A stretch of 64,000 nucleotides of DNA. Source: Petrimonas sp. IBARAKI. GTDB lineage: Bacteria; Bacteroidota; Bacteroidia; Bacteroidales; Dysgonomonadaceae. The position numbers and the translations under genes are program-made. This document shows positions 18,771 to 26,944 of this stretch, piece after piece. The stretch spans positions 1,240,001-1,304,000 of the forward strand of contig AP018040.2 in NCBI GenBank assembly GCA_002356435.2, written 5' to 3'. The notes beneath the pieces were generated by a model. It was not told where the DNA came from. It saw only the letters and a list, made by a program, of their open reading frames with translations, and made no database searches. How positions within the stretch are numbered: position 1 is the first letter of the stretch; every line of letters begins with the position of its first letter.

Positions 18771-18786
18771 TGTAACCCAGGTTACA
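18771..18786. promoter_or_regulatory. Crp/Fnr-type operator of hcp
   Basis: TGTAACCCAGGTTACA: seven-base arms TGTAACC/GGTTACA around CA. The six outer bases of each arm are the same as in the cupin operator. The likely ligand is the Crp/Fnr protein encoded 160 bp away. Confidence 0.82.
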
Positions 18787-18945
18787 CGAGATTTTTTTAG
18801 GTAATTTTAAATAGTTTGTTGGATTTTCAGGGTGCATATGCAACCATTTGGAAGAATAACCTGCGGAACTTAACTGCTTGAGTAAATAAACGTGTTTTTT
18901 TGATTGTTTGTATGGATTTAATTATTTTTGTTTTTAAAAAAATAC

Positions 18946-19608
18946 ATGTACAACCCAATTCTTGCTGATTGTCCACTGTTTTCCGGAATCGACGATAAAA
19001 CTCTTGAGGATTTTATATCCGATACAGTATGTGAAATCCGGACTTTTCAGAAAGGAGAATACGTGGTTAGACAGGGAGACACTATCACTTTTCTGTACTT
19101 ATTGACGGAAGGGATTGTGCGCACTGAAATGATTACAGCTGAGGGTAATTTGGTTGAAATTGAATTTATTGAGGCCGTTCGTCCATTAGCACCTGCATTT
19201 ATTTTTTCCGACCAGCACAGGTTTCCTGTCGATGCCATTACCATGGAGAAGGCAGTTGTTTATATGATTCCAAAATCTGTTTTTCTCAAAAAAATGATGT
19301 TGAATGAAACGTTGCTGAGAAACTTTTTGAGGCTGAATTCCAATATGACGGTCTTTTTATCAGGGAAGGTCAAAATGCTTTCTATCAAGAGTCTGCGTGC
19401 GAAGTTGTCCTTATATATCCTCGAGAACACCTCTCCCGATCAGGACAGTTTTATTTTAAAAAGAACTCAGACGCAATTAGCCGAATATTTTGGTGTTCAG
19501 CGTCCGTCCCTTGCACGCACCATTGGCGAGATGATCAATGATGGTGTTATTTCTTTATACAAAAAGGAATTAAAGGTGTTAAACCGGAAAAAGCTGGAGC
19601 ATTATTAA
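18946..19608 (+). CDS. hcpR: Crp/Fnr-family regulator, probable HcpR
   Basis: 220 aa from the ATG at 18946 (an upstream TTG start would add six residues). The N-terminal cyclic-nucleotide-binding-type fold spans about residues 8-125 (FQKGEYVVRQGDTITFLYLLTEGIVR), followed by a dimer helix and a C-terminal HTH (TQLAEYFGVQRPSLARTIGEM, about 172-192). Only two cysteines are visible, both near the N-terminus, so an Fnr-type 4Fe-4S cluster is unlikely; heme sensing, as reported for the Porphyromonas HcpR, is a better guess. It is divergent from hcp, whose operator has the right symmetry for this family. It probably activates hcp and the cupin operon when NO is present. Confidence 0.85.
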   Translation: MYNPILADCPLFSGIDDKTLEDFISDTVCEIRTFQKGEYVVRQGDTITFLYLLTEGIVRTEMITAEGNLVEIEFIEAVRPLAPAFIFSDQHRFPVDAITMEKAVVYMIPKSVFLKKMMLNETLLRNFLRLNSNMTVFLSGKVKMLSIKSLRAKLSLYILENTSPDQDSFILKRTQTQLAEYFGVQRPSLARTIGEMINDGVISLYKKELKVLNRKKLEHY

Positions 19609-19634
19609 AGCATTTTTTCCACAATAAATGGACT

Positions 19635-19661
19635 TATATTTGAATTTATCCGTTATATTTG
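19635..19661 (+). promoter_or_regulatory. two TATATTTG boxes upstream of the Gfo/Idh pair
   Basis: TATATTTG occurs at 19635-19642 and again at 19654-19661, both matching TAnnTTTG. The second leaves a leader of about 55 nt before the ATG at 19723. Neither has a clear -33 box at the standard distance. Confidence 0.4.
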
Positions 19662-19722
19662 TAAAGTTTAAAGAAAAAAGTTATACTTAAAAAAATTATA
19701 CTTAAAAATTTATCTAAAAGTC

Positions 19723-21045
19723 ATGAGTAATCAATTAACAAGAAGAAAATTTTTGAAAACGGCGGCTATCGGTGCTGTTGGTGTAGCCGTATTCCCACAG
19801 TTCGTAACGTCTTGTCAGAACAAGAAAGCCGGTGAAGTTGCCGATGGAATTATCCGTCTGGGATTTATTGGTTTAGGGCAGCAAGCCATGTATTTGCTGA
19901 ACGGATTTATGGGGATGCCGGAAGTAGAAGTTGTGGCCGGATGCGACGTGTACGGTATCAAGCGGGAACGATTTCTGAAGCGCGTAAACGATCACAATGT
20001 CACACAGCAGAAATCTGTAGCAGTAGAGGTGTATGAGAACTATAAGGACTTGATCGCACGAGAGGATATCGATGCGGTTGTGATTGCTACGCCCGATCAC
20101 TGGCACGCGTTTATTGCCATAGCAGCATGTAATGCCAAGAAAAACGTCTATCTCGAAAAACCGTTAACATTTACTATAAAGGAAGGCCAGGAATTGGTAA
20201 AAGCAGTAAGAAACAACGGAGTAATTCTTGCTGTTGGCAGCCAACAGCGTTCAGATCCTAATTTCCAGCACGCTGTAAAAATGGTACAAGAAGGAAAAAT
20301 TGGAAAAATAGAAAAAGTAAATGCTTACGTAGGCGCTCCCCCAACACCGTATGATCTTCCCGAAGAGTCCGTTCCGGCCGACTTGAACTGGCCACTGTGG
20401 TTGGGCCCCTCTGAATTTATACATTATAACTCGCAATTAAACCCGCCCATTTCACTTGATCCCGAGCAAAAAGAACAGTTCTGGGGAGCATGGCGCTGGT
20501 ACAAAGAGCTAGGGGGTGGATTCACTACCGACTGGGGTGCCCATATGTTTGATATTGCACAATGGGGATTAGGCATGGACAATAGTGGTCCGGTGGAAAT
20601 TATTCCCGCAGGATATCAAGATACAAAATTTCTCACGTACAAATATGCTGATGGCGCTGTAATGACTGAAGAACCTTTCGACGAAAAACAAACAAAAGGT
20701 GTGAAGTTTTGGGGTGATAAAGGTTGGATTGAAGTATCGAGGGGGCACTACTTAGCTTCGGATGACAGTTTGTTACCTCCTAAAGTTGAAGAAACAGAAG
20801 GTGCATATGAAACGAAAGTCCCGCATTTGGAAAACTTCATCAATGCTGTAAAAACGAAAACCGATCCGGTTGTGCCGGTTGAAATCGGACATCGCAGTTG
20901 TACAGTATGTACGCTCGGAAACATCGCTTACGACATGAAGCGCCCGATAAAATGGGATCCTGCCACAGAAAAATTTGTAGATGATCCGGAAGCGGATAAA
21001 AACAGGTTGTTTAATAAAACCTATACTGAAGGTTATATCCTTTAA
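19723..21045 (+). CDS. Gfo/Idh/MocA-family oxidoreductase, Tat lipoprotein (copy 1)
   Basis: 440 aa. The N-terminus combines a Tat motif (TRRKFLK) with a lipobox (VTSC, Cys31), so it is probably exported folded and then lipidated. The Rossmann turn is IRLGFIGLGQQ, the catalytic lysine region PDHWHAF..KKNVYLEKPLTF, and GGGFTTDWGAHMFDIAQWGLGM holds the conserved Asp/His. It is followed 154 bp later by a close paralogue with the same first residues (MSNQLTRRKF) and a similar leader. The pair is probably one transcript ending at 22569. Substrate unknown; a sugar or cyclitol is typical of the family. Confidence 0.88.
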   Translation: MSNQLTRRKFLKTAAIGAVGVAVFPQFVTSCQNKKAGEVADGIIRLGFIGLGQQAMYLLNGFMGMPEVEVVAGCDVYGIKRERFLKRVNDHNVTQQKSVAVEVYENYKDLIAREDIDAVVIATPDHWHAFIAIAACNAKKNVYLEKPLTFTIKEGQELVKAVRNNGVILAVGSQQRSDPNFQHAVKMVQEGKIGKIEKVNAYVGAPPTPYDLPEESVPADLNWPLWLGPSEFIHYNSQLNPPISLDPEQKEQFWGAWRWYKELGGGFTTDWGAHMFDIAQWGLGMDNSGPVEIIPAGYQDTKFLTYKYADGAVMTEEPFDEKQTKGVKFWGDKGWIEVSRGHYLASDDSLLPPKVEETEGAYETKVPHLENFINAVKTKTDPVVPVEIGHRSCTVCTLGNIAYDMKRPIKWDPATEKFVDDPEADKNRLFNKTYTEGYIL

Positions 21046-21199
21046 AAGAAGCAATTTATGGCGTGAGGGTGTTCTTTAAGGAATACCCTCATCATTTTTC
21101 CTGCTGATCCATGTTTACATACCATTTTGAATAAAATCCAGACAAGTCGAAAGACTGGTGTCGGGTGTTAAATTAACTTATATTTATTTATCTAAAGTC

Positions 21200-22525
21200 A
21201 TGAGTAATCAATTAACAAGGAGAAAATTTATTAAATCAGCAGCCGTTGGAGTGGTTGGTGTAACGGTGCTTCCCCAGTTTTTGGCTTCCTGCAACTCAAA
21301 CAAAAAATCGGGAAATGAGAAGATTGACGATGGTATCACTCGTTTAGGGTTCATCGGTTTAGGTCAGCAGGGTATAGGCCTGTTGGGTGCATTTCTGACT
21401 ATTTCAGGAGTGGAGGTTGTAGCAGGAAGTGATGTATACGGTATTAAGCGGGAACGTTTTCTAAAACGGTTGAACGATCATTATGGATCGCAGCAAAAAA
21501 CTGTTTCAGTGGATGTTTATGAAAATTACAAAGATCTTCTGGCTCGCGATGATATTGATGCCGTTGTGATTGCCACACCCGATCATTGGCACGCTTTTAT
21601 TGCCATTGATGCTTGTAAAGCAAAGAAACACATTTATCTGGAAAAACCGTTAACATTTACGATAAAAGAGGGTCAGGAACTGGTCAAGGCCGTACGCGAA
21701 AATAATGTAATTCTTGGTGTAGGCAGCCAGCAACGTTCGGATCCGAATTTTCAACATGCTGTGAAAATGGTTCAGGAAGGGAAGATCGGGAAAGTTGAGA
21801 AAGTGAATGCTTATGTAGGCCCTGGACCACATCCGTATGATCTGCCGGAAGAACCTGTACCTGCCGATTTGAATTGGAAAATGTGGCTAGGCCCGTTGGA
21901 GTATTTTCATTACAATTCCCGGTTGAATCCACCCATCTCGCTTGATCCGGAGCAGAATGAAAGTTATTGGGCTGAATGGCGTTACAACAAGGGATTAGGC
22001 GGAGGATACACTACCGACTGGGGAGCGCACAACTTCGATATCGCTCAATGGGGTATCGGGATGGATAAGAGCGGTCCAGTTGAAATTATTCCCGCCGGCT
22101 ACGCGGGCACGGAATTTCTCACGTTCAAATACGATAATGGAGTAGTTGTGACCAACGAGCCGTTTGACGAGGAAAAAACATTGGGAATTAAGTTCTGGGG
22201 AGATAAAGGCTGGATTGAAGTTTCGAGACAATTCTATCATGCTTCCGATGAAAGTCTGATGCCTCCTAAGGCAGAAACTCAGGGAGGAAGATATGAAACG
22301 AGAGTTCCACATAATCAGAACTTTATCGATGCCGTAAAGTCAAATATTGATCCCATTGTCCCGGTAGAGATTGGGCACAGCACGTGTACTACGTGCAATC
22401 TAGGCAATATTGCCATTGAACTGAAACGTCCGGTTAAATGGGATCCGCAAACTCAAACATTTGTAGATGACCCCGAAGCGACAAAATACCTCACGAAAAC
22501 ATACAGTGAAGGGTTTTCGATCTGA
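21200..22525 (+). CDS. Gfo/Idh/MocA-family oxidoreductase, Tat lipoprotein (copy 2)
   Basis: 441 aa from the ATG at 21200. I reject the upstream start because MSNQLTRRKFIK is the Tat motif shared with copy 1; the lipobox is LASC. The Rossmann turn is TRLGFIGLGQQ, the lysine motif HIYLEKPLTF, and GGGYTTDWGAHNFDIAQWGIGM follows. Identity with copy 1 is high over the whole length, with most change at the signal and in the segment after the first Rossmann turn. The 19 bases before each ATG are also similar, so the duplication included the ribosome-binding region. The two copies may act on different epimers or form a hetero-oligomer. Confidence 0.88.
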   Translation: MSNQLTRRKFIKSAAVGVVGVTVLPQFLASCNSNKKSGNEKIDDGITRLGFIGLGQQGIGLLGAFLTISGVEVVAGSDVYGIKRERFLKRLNDHYGSQQKTVSVDVYENYKDLLARDDIDAVVIATPDHWHAFIAIDACKAKKHIYLEKPLTFTIKEGQELVKAVRENNVILGVGSQQRSDPNFQHAVKMVQEGKIGKVEKVNAYVGPGPHPYDLPEEPVPADLNWKMWLGPLEYFHYNSRLNPPISLDPEQNESYWAEWRYNKGLGGGYTTDWGAHNFDIAQWGIGMDKSGPVEIIPAGYAGTEFLTFKYDNGVVVTNEPFDEEKTLGIKFWGDKGWIEVSRQFYHASDESLMPPKAETQGGRYETRVPHNQNFIDAVKSNIDPIVPVEIGHSTCTTCNLGNIAIELKRPVKWDPQTQTFVDDPEATKYLTKTYSEGFSI

Positions 22526-22569
22526 TATTAAAAAAGCTGCCAAAAAAATTTTGGCAGCTTTTTTAATAT
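22525..22569. terminator. bidirectional rho-independent terminator
   Basis: A perfect 21-bp stem (22525-22545 and 22549-22569) with a three-base AAA loop; the arms contain AAAAAAGCTGCC and its complement. T-runs exist on both strands. It separates the convergent Gfo/Idh copy 2 and aspS. Confidence 0.95.
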
Positions 22570-22585
22570 TATTGTTCGCCAAAAC

Positions 22586-24340
22586 TTATTTTTCTTTTTC
22601 TACGATAATCAAGCCCAGTTCATCCAGCTGCTCTTGTTCAATGCGCGAAGGAGCATCAATCATGACGTCGCGTCCGGAATTGTTTTTCGGGAAAGCGATG
22701 CAGTCGCGAATACTATCGAGCCCGGCAAAGAGTGAAACCAGCCTGTCCAAGCCGAAGGCTATCCCTCCGTGCGGAGGTGCCCCGTACTTGAAAGCGTTCA
22801 TCAGAAATCCAAATTGTTCCTGGGCGCGTTCTTCGGTAAAACCAAGAACCGAAAACATTTTCTTTTGCAGCGCGCTGTCATGGATACGGATAGATCCGCC
22901 ACCAACTTCCACGCCATTGATTACTAAATCGTAAGCGTTGGCGCGAACAGCTCCCGGATCTGAATCAAGCAGTGCGATATCTTCCGGTTTGGGGGAGGTA
23001 AAGGGATGATGCTTGGCGAAAAACCGGTTCAACTCTTCGTCTTTTTCCAGCAAAGGAAAATCTACTACCCAAAGGCATTTGTAATTGTTTTTGTCTCGTA
23101 ATCCTAGGCGCGCACCCATTTCGAGACGAAGTTCAGAGAGTTGTTTTTGTGTTTTCTCGGTTTCTCCACTTAACACAAGAAGCAGGTCTCCGGGTTTGGC
23201 GTTGCAACGTTCCGCCCACAATTTCAAATCGCTTTCGGAGAAGAATTTATCTACCGATGATTTTAAGGTTGCATCTTCATTATAACGAACATGGATTAAT
23301 CCTCTGGCTCCGATTTGCGGTCGTTTTACAAAATCCGTCAACTCGTCGAGTTGTTTGCGGGTGTATGCACCGCATCCCTGAGCACAAATGGCACCGACGT
23401 ATTCCGATGAGTCGAAGACACCAAAACCCCGGCCGGTTGTCAAATCCTTTATTTCCACAAACTTCATGTCGAAACGGATATCGGGCTTGTCCGATCCGTA
23501 TTGCCGCATGGCATCGGCGTAGCTCATCCGCGGAAAATCGGGAAGCTCAATTCCTTTCTGCGTTTTAAAAAGATGTTTCGTCAGTCCCTCAAACATATTC
23601 AGCACGTCTTCCTGCTCAACGAACGACATTTCACAATCGATTTGTGTAAATTCCGGTTGGCGGTCGGCGCGCAGGTCCTCATCCCGAAAGCATTTCACGA
23701 TCTGGAAATAACGATCGAATCCCGAAACCATCAGTAGCTGCTTAAAGAGCTGCGGCGATTGTGGCAGCGCGTAAAACTCTCCCTGGTTCATACGCGATGG
23801 TACAATGAAATCGCGTGCACCTTCCGGAGTAGAACCGATAAGCACGGGAGTTTCTACTTCCAGAAAGTCTCTTTCATCGAGATACTTCCGTGCCTCGAAC
23901 GCCATTTTGTGACGAAGTTCAAGGTTTTTTCTAACTATGCTGCGTCGTAAATCGAGGTAGCGGTATTTCATGCGTAAATCATCACCCCCATCAGTTTCTG
24001 TTTCGATGGTGAAAGGAGGCGTTTGTGCTGCGTTTAAAACAGTCACAGCCGTTGCTACTATTTCAATATCTCCGGTAGGTATGTTTTGATTCTTGCTTGA
24101 TCTTTCTGCTACTTTTCCCGTCACCTGAATTACATATTCACGTGCCAGTTTATTTGCCTGTTCGCAAAGTTCGCGGTCTATCTCCTGGTTAAACGATAAT
24201 TGAGTGACTCCGTATCGGTCGCGTAAGTCAATAAAAGTCATACCTCCCATTTTACGAATTTTGTGCACCCAGCCCGAAAGGGTGACCTCCTTATTTATGT
24301 CGGCGATTCGTAATTCGCCACAAGTCCTGTTTCTATACAT
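22586..24340 (-). CDS. aspS: aspartyl-tRNA synthetase
   Basis: 584 aa from the ATG at 24340 ([10 protein letters not shown]); the eleven upstream residues do not belong to the family. It is a bacterial-type class II enzyme: an N-terminal OB-fold ([24 protein letters not shown]), motif 2 [18 protein letters not shown], a GAD insert domain (about residues 295-400), and motif 3 [10 protein letters not shown] near the C-terminus. It charges tRNA-Asp in the cytoplasm. It is monocistronic between the shared terminator and tRNA-Pro. Confidence 0.98.
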   Translation of the reverse strand: MYRNRTCGELRIADINKEVTLSGWVHKIRKMGGMTFIDLRDRYGVTQLSFNQEIDRELCEQANKLAREYVIQVTGKVAERSSKNQNIPTGDIEIVATAVTVLNAAQTPPFTIETETDGGDDLRMKYRYLDLRRSIVRKNLELRHKMAFEARKYLDERDFLEVETPVLIGSTPEGARDFIVPSRMNQGEFYALPQSPQLFKQLLMVSGFDRYFQIVKCFRDEDLRADRQPEFTQIDCEMSFVEQEDVLNMFEGLTKHLFKTQKGIELPDFPRMSYADAMRQYGSDKPDIRFDMKFVEIKDLTTGRGFGVFDSSEYVGAICAQGCGAYTRKQLDELTDFVKRPQIGARGLIHVRYNEDATLKSSVDKFFSESDLKLWAERCNAKPGDLLLVLSGETEKTQKQLSELRLEMGARLGLRDKNNYKCLWVVDFPLLEKDEELNRFFAKHHPFTSPKPEDIALLDSDPGAVRANAYDLVINGVEVGGGSIRIHDSALQKKMFSVLGFTEERAQEQFGFLMNAFKYGAPPHGGIAFGLDRLVSLFAGLDSIRDCIAFPKNNSGRDVMIDAPSRIEQEQLDELGLIIVEKEK

Positions 24341-24484
24341 ATATTTTGCTCGTTTGCCATGTTTGAATTGCAAATTTACACATTTCTAACGTTGAAACCG
24401 CTTATCGATTAAAAAAAGCTGAAAAGTTTTGATATTATCGGGATAAAATCGTACTTTTGCACCCACGTTTTGAAAAGAACGACT

Positions 24485-24559
24485 CGGGGTGTAGCACAGT
24501 CCGGTTAGTGTACCTGCTTTGGGAGCAGGGGGTCGCGAGTTCGAATCCCGCCACCCCGA
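24485..24559 (+). tRNA. tRNA-Pro (anticodon TGG)
   Basis: 75 nt without an encoded CCA. The acceptor pairs CGGGGTG with CACCCCG, with discriminator A. The anticodon stem CCTGC/GCAGG carries the loop TTTGGGA with anticodon TGG, and the T-loop is TTCGAAT. The 3' part from 24515 is the left attachment core of the integrated element, which rebuilds an intact tRNA at this end. Confidence 0.96.
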
Positions 24560-24560
24560 C
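24515..24560 (+). repeat. attL core (46-bp direct repeat with 40680-40725)
   Basis: These 46 bases, from the anticodon stem to one base past the discriminator, recur without mismatch at 40680-40725. The bases on both sides differ, so the repeat is exact and defines the element ends. Confidence 0.95.
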
Positions 24561-24571
24561 GTTGAAAATCA

Positions 24572-24605
24572 AACACTTATCTGAATATTCAGGTAAGTGT
24601 TTTTT
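24572..24605 (+). terminator. terminator after tRNA-Pro, carried by the element
   Basis: A near-perfect 15-bp inverted repeat (AACACTTATCTGAAT / ATTCAGGTAAGTGTT, one T-G pair) followed by a T-run at 24600-24605. It lies 12 bp inside the element, so the tRNA now uses an element-encoded terminator. Confidence 0.8.
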
Positions 24606-24835
24606 CTTTAGAACACACATTTCACACACGCAATCGGATAGTTTTTATAAGCTATCGAGATCATATAACTCCGTCTCGCTTCATACCTCCGCCCACATTT
24701 GACGCTCTTTTCCATTCCGGTGCGATGGTCAATAAAAAATTATTGTCGTTCTGAGAGCCTTAAAATGGGCCGTTTCTTAACAGACGAAATGTTTGACCCC
24801 AAAATAGAACGGTTATTATCTGGAAAAAAAATTAC

Positions 24836-25129
24836 TCACATCCCATCAATAATTTTATCAATCACATCTAAATCATCCCCATCCAATACCCAGTCAGGAA
24901 ATTCAATGTTTGTACTATTCTCTTTGTTGTATTTTTCAATTTCTTTTTTTGCCTCTATGCCTTTCTCCATTGCTTCAATAGCCTTTCTACCTGTAGCCCG
25001 GAGGAGCTCCTTCATTTCTTCAATGTCAGATACGCGCTCCCCGGCCTCATCTCTTTCAATCAGCTTTTGCAAATCTTCTTCGCTCATCGTTGATTTAAAT
25101 TTTTCTTTGTAATAGTCCATGTCGTTCAT
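24836..25129 (-). CDS. hypothetical acidic helical protein (element)
   Basis: 97 aa, strongly charged and helical, with heptad-like stretches between residues 15 and 70 (EEDLQKLIERDEAGERVSDIEEMKELL) and an acidic C-terminus (WVLDGDDLDVIDKIIDG). I do not recognise the family. It is the last gene before attL and is separated from the next gene upstream by 260 bp that contains three stem-loops. The codon usage looks like that of its element neighbours. Confidence 0.6.
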   Translation of the reverse strand: MNDMDYYKEKFKSTMSEEDLQKLIERDEAGERVSDIEEMKELLRATGRKAIEAMEKGIEAKKEIEKYNKENSTNIEFPDWVLDGDDLDVIDKIIDGM

Positions 25130-25389
25130 ATTTAATAAATTATTAATGTCATTTAAATGGCCGCCCCTATTTTCACAAACGGAAGCGGTAAGTATTCAAT
25201 TATACGAAAATCAAATAGATGTTGTGCGGATTACGGAAATTTTGTTCCGGGAGGATGAACAAACATACCTCCCGGCTTACTTGAAGTGCGCCATTCGGCT
25301 ACTCTTTCCCGTCGTCCGGTTTCGCCTGACTGATGGCGCTCAGTCCAATTTTTAAGCATGTCAAAGATCGAGAGTCTGACGTAAAACCG
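25130..25389. other. structured intergenic region with three stem-loops (element)
   Basis: No gene is visible. Three inverted repeats lie in a row: 25160-25187 (7 bp, 14-nt loop), 25247-25275 (perfect 8-bp CCGGGAGG/CCTCCCGG, 13-nt loop) and 25288-25339 (7-bp GCGCCAT/ATGGCGC arms with a long loop). On the minus strand the loops of the first two contain GTTTGT. None is followed by a T-run, so they are not ordinary terminators. A structured RNA, a packaging site or a replication signal are possible. Confidence 0.5.
25160..25187. repeat. stem-loop with GTTTGTGA loop, copy A
   Basis: Its sequence is 19/23 identical in the core to the stem-loop at 30743-30772 (CCTATTTTCACAAACGG against CCTATTCTCACGAACCG). 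Both keep a GC-rich stem and a 14-nt loop, and both lie upstream of a minus-strand start codon. Confidence 0.55.
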
Positions 25390-25665
25390 TTATATGGCGG
25401 TGCAGCTGACTGATGCCAATAGGTTTTGCGATATCTGGGCTGCCATGAGTTTTAGGATTTCATCCCGCAAACCGTCCAGTTTCTCGATCAGATCTTCTGT
25501 CATAGAATCGACCGCGCTCGCGCCCCAATATTCCTCTACTTGTCTCATAACTAAATCGACACCATTATCGACCATCCGATAGGCCACCAGATAGTATTTT
25601 GTTCCCTCGCTCAACGTGGCGTTTCTCATTTTCTCGGGTTTTATTCTGTTTGTCATTACTTCCAT
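25390..25665 (-). CDS. hypothetical protein (element)
   Basis: 91 aa, two helices around a short beta region (GTKYYLVAYRMVDNGVDLVMRQVEEYWG, then EDLIEKLDGLRDEILKLMAAQI). No family recognised. It is 15 bp downstream of the 116-aa gene and belongs to the six-gene minus-strand set that is divergent from the XRE repressor, so it is probably expressed early and repressed by it. Confidence 0.6.
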   Translation of the reverse strand: MEVMTNRIKPEKMRNATLSEGTKYYLVAYRMVDNGVDLVMRQVEEYWGASAVDSMTEDLIEKLDGLRDEILKLMAAQISQNLLASVSCTAI

Positions 25666-25680
25666 GATTGATATTTTTTT

Positions 25681-26031
25681 TTAAATGTCGTCATCCAGAC
25701 GATACAGGCGTACCGGTGTTTTAATACCATGCTGCTTGTTGTATCGCACTTCATCAAAAGCTCTTTTCCGTTGTTGGCTATGCATCCTGCTCATTTTTCC
25801 AGCCAACTTACTAAGTTCGTTTGCTTTTTTTATCTTTTCATCAAACGAGTTGGCTTCCCTGGACGATAGTTCCGCAAGCTTTTCGCCCAAGGCATCGTAT
25901 TTTGCTTTTGCTTCGAGATACTCCTTATAAAAATCTCTTTTCCCTGCTTCCATAGGTCTGATAATTGGTAGGTGAATAAAATATATGTTGGTTTGTCCTT
26001 TAAGTTCACTCAATGTGGCTTCATTTTTCAT
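25681..26031 (-). CDS. hypothetical coiled-coil protein (element)
   Basis: 116 aa. Residues 35-85 are a long charged helix (FYKEYLEAKAKYDALGEKLAELSS, EKIKKANELSKLAGKMS) likely to form a coiled coil. The C-terminus is basic then acidic (RRYNKQHG-like, ending YRLDDDI). It overlaps the start region of its upstream neighbour by 11 bp, a sign of coupling. No family recognised. Confidence 0.6.
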   Translation of the reverse strand: MKNEATLSELKGQTNIYFIHLPIIRPMEAGKRDFYKEYLEAKAKYDALGEKLAELSSREANSFDEKIKKANELSKLAGKMSRMHSQQRKRAFDEVRYNKQHGIKTPVRLYRLDDDI

Positions 26032-26344
26032 CGTTCACGAGAGAGGATGTTTTGCCTGCTCCCAATAATTTAAGTAGTTCCGGCCGAAACATAAATGTGT
26101 TGAGGTCAGTCGCGGTTTTCTCCAGATCGTTTCTGGTTGACCGGATAAACATTTTAACTTTGAAGAAAGCATCTTTGAGCTCATCCTGGGAGAGGGGAAG
26201 GGTTCCGGTCTCATAGAACGTGCATAGATCCATTATGCCATCCAGCGAGGCCCCATGTTCATAAATTGAAAAATTAAAGTCGTTTGCTTTGGTCATGTAG
26301 GTGTCTACCGTAAATCGCTGATCTTCTTTTAAATTTTGTGTCAT
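26021..26344 (-). CDS. hypothetical protein (element)
   Basis: 107 aa with no motif that I recognise. It is helical with an aromatic N-terminal part (FTVDTYMTKANDFNFSIYEHG) and a central SQDELKDAFFKVKMFIRSTRNDLEKTATDLNTF helix pair. It is 43 bp from the gene upstream and overlaps the next one by 11 bp. Probably an early or regulatory element protein. Confidence 0.6.
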   Translation of the reverse strand: MTQNLKEDQRFTVDTYMTKANDFNFSIYEHGASLDGIMDLCTFYETGTLPLSQDELKDAFFKVKMFIRSTRNDLEKTATDLNTFMFRPELLKLLGAGKTSSLVNDEK

Positions 26345-26387
26345 AAGTCTAAAAAATTAAATGATTAATACTCAATTTCTTTGTTTT

Positions 26388-26699
26388 TCATATTATTTTC
26401 CTTTTGCGTTTTTGAATGTTGTTGAGGTGTCTCGCGATTCTCTGGTCCTTGAGATTGCGTCTTCCGTTGGGATTAGGGGCAGGAGCCTCGGACGCTTCCA
26501 GCAGCTCCCGCATAATCCCCTCCAGTTGACTTGCAAGGTCGATTAGTCTCTCACGAGTTATTCTTTTAGGGCCTTGTATGGTTTCCAGATCTGAAAACTC
26601 CAGCATAGCCTTTACTATTTCATTTTCAATTCTTGCCATGTCCGTGCTCGGCAGGTGTTTTTTCAATACCGATGCCGCGAGGGTCTCTCTATTTTTCAT
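26388..26699 (-). CDS. hypothetical protein with basic tail (element)
   Basis: 103 aa, helical, ending in a strongly basic segment (GRRNLKDQRIARHLNNIQKRKRKII) that could bind nucleic acid. Its ATG overlaps the stop of the 82-aa gene (4 bp). No family recognised; a small DNA- or RNA-binding protein is a reasonable guess. Confidence 0.6.
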   Translation of the reverse strand: MKNRETLAASVLKKHLPSTDMARIENEIVKAMLEFSDLETIQGPKRITRERLIDLASQLEGIMRELLEASEAPAPNPNGRRNLKDQRIARHLNNIQKRKRKII

Positions 26700-26944
26700 C
26701 TCCGTGCTTTTTTAAGATTTAAACCTCTGATGCCGTTAGCGTGTTCTATTCTCCGTAGCTTAACCACCTCGGCATATCCGAAATGGGTGTGCAAGGATCC
26801 TCCCTCCGTCTCCAGCTCCATATAGTCCGGATCGTAGTCGGTGTGGAGTATTCCCACAACTCCGGATATCACGATAAGATCTCCCTTGCGAACAATGGCG
26901 CCGCGTACCTCTGCGTAGTTACCTTGCTTGAATTGCCTGATCAT
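26696..26944 (-). CDS. hypothetical small beta-rich protein (element)
   Basis: 82 aa, predicted beta-barrel-like (GNYAEVRGAIVRKGDLIVISGVVGILHTDYDPDYMELE), similar in style to SH3 or KOW barrels. It is the first gene of the minus-strand set divergent from the XRE repressor. TAGCTTTG at 26992-26999 (minus) is a good -7 box 47 nt before its ATG. Role unknown. Confidence 0.6.
   Translation of the reverse strand: MIRQFKQGNYAEVRGAIVRKGDLIVISGVVGILHTDYDPDYMELETEGGSLHTHFGYAEVVKLRRIEHANGIRGLNLKKARR

Larger units (their letters stand above)
18706..18945. promoter_or_regulatory. hcp / regulator divergent control region
   Basis: The 240-bp region between hcp (minus) and the Crp/Fnr gene (plus). Toward hcp it has TACCTTTG at 18742-18749 and the operator at 18771-18786. 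Toward the regulator there is TATTTTTG at 18923-18930, only 16 nt before the ATG, so that mRNA would have a very short leader. One operator lying between both genes could also serve autoregulation. Confidence 0.6.
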
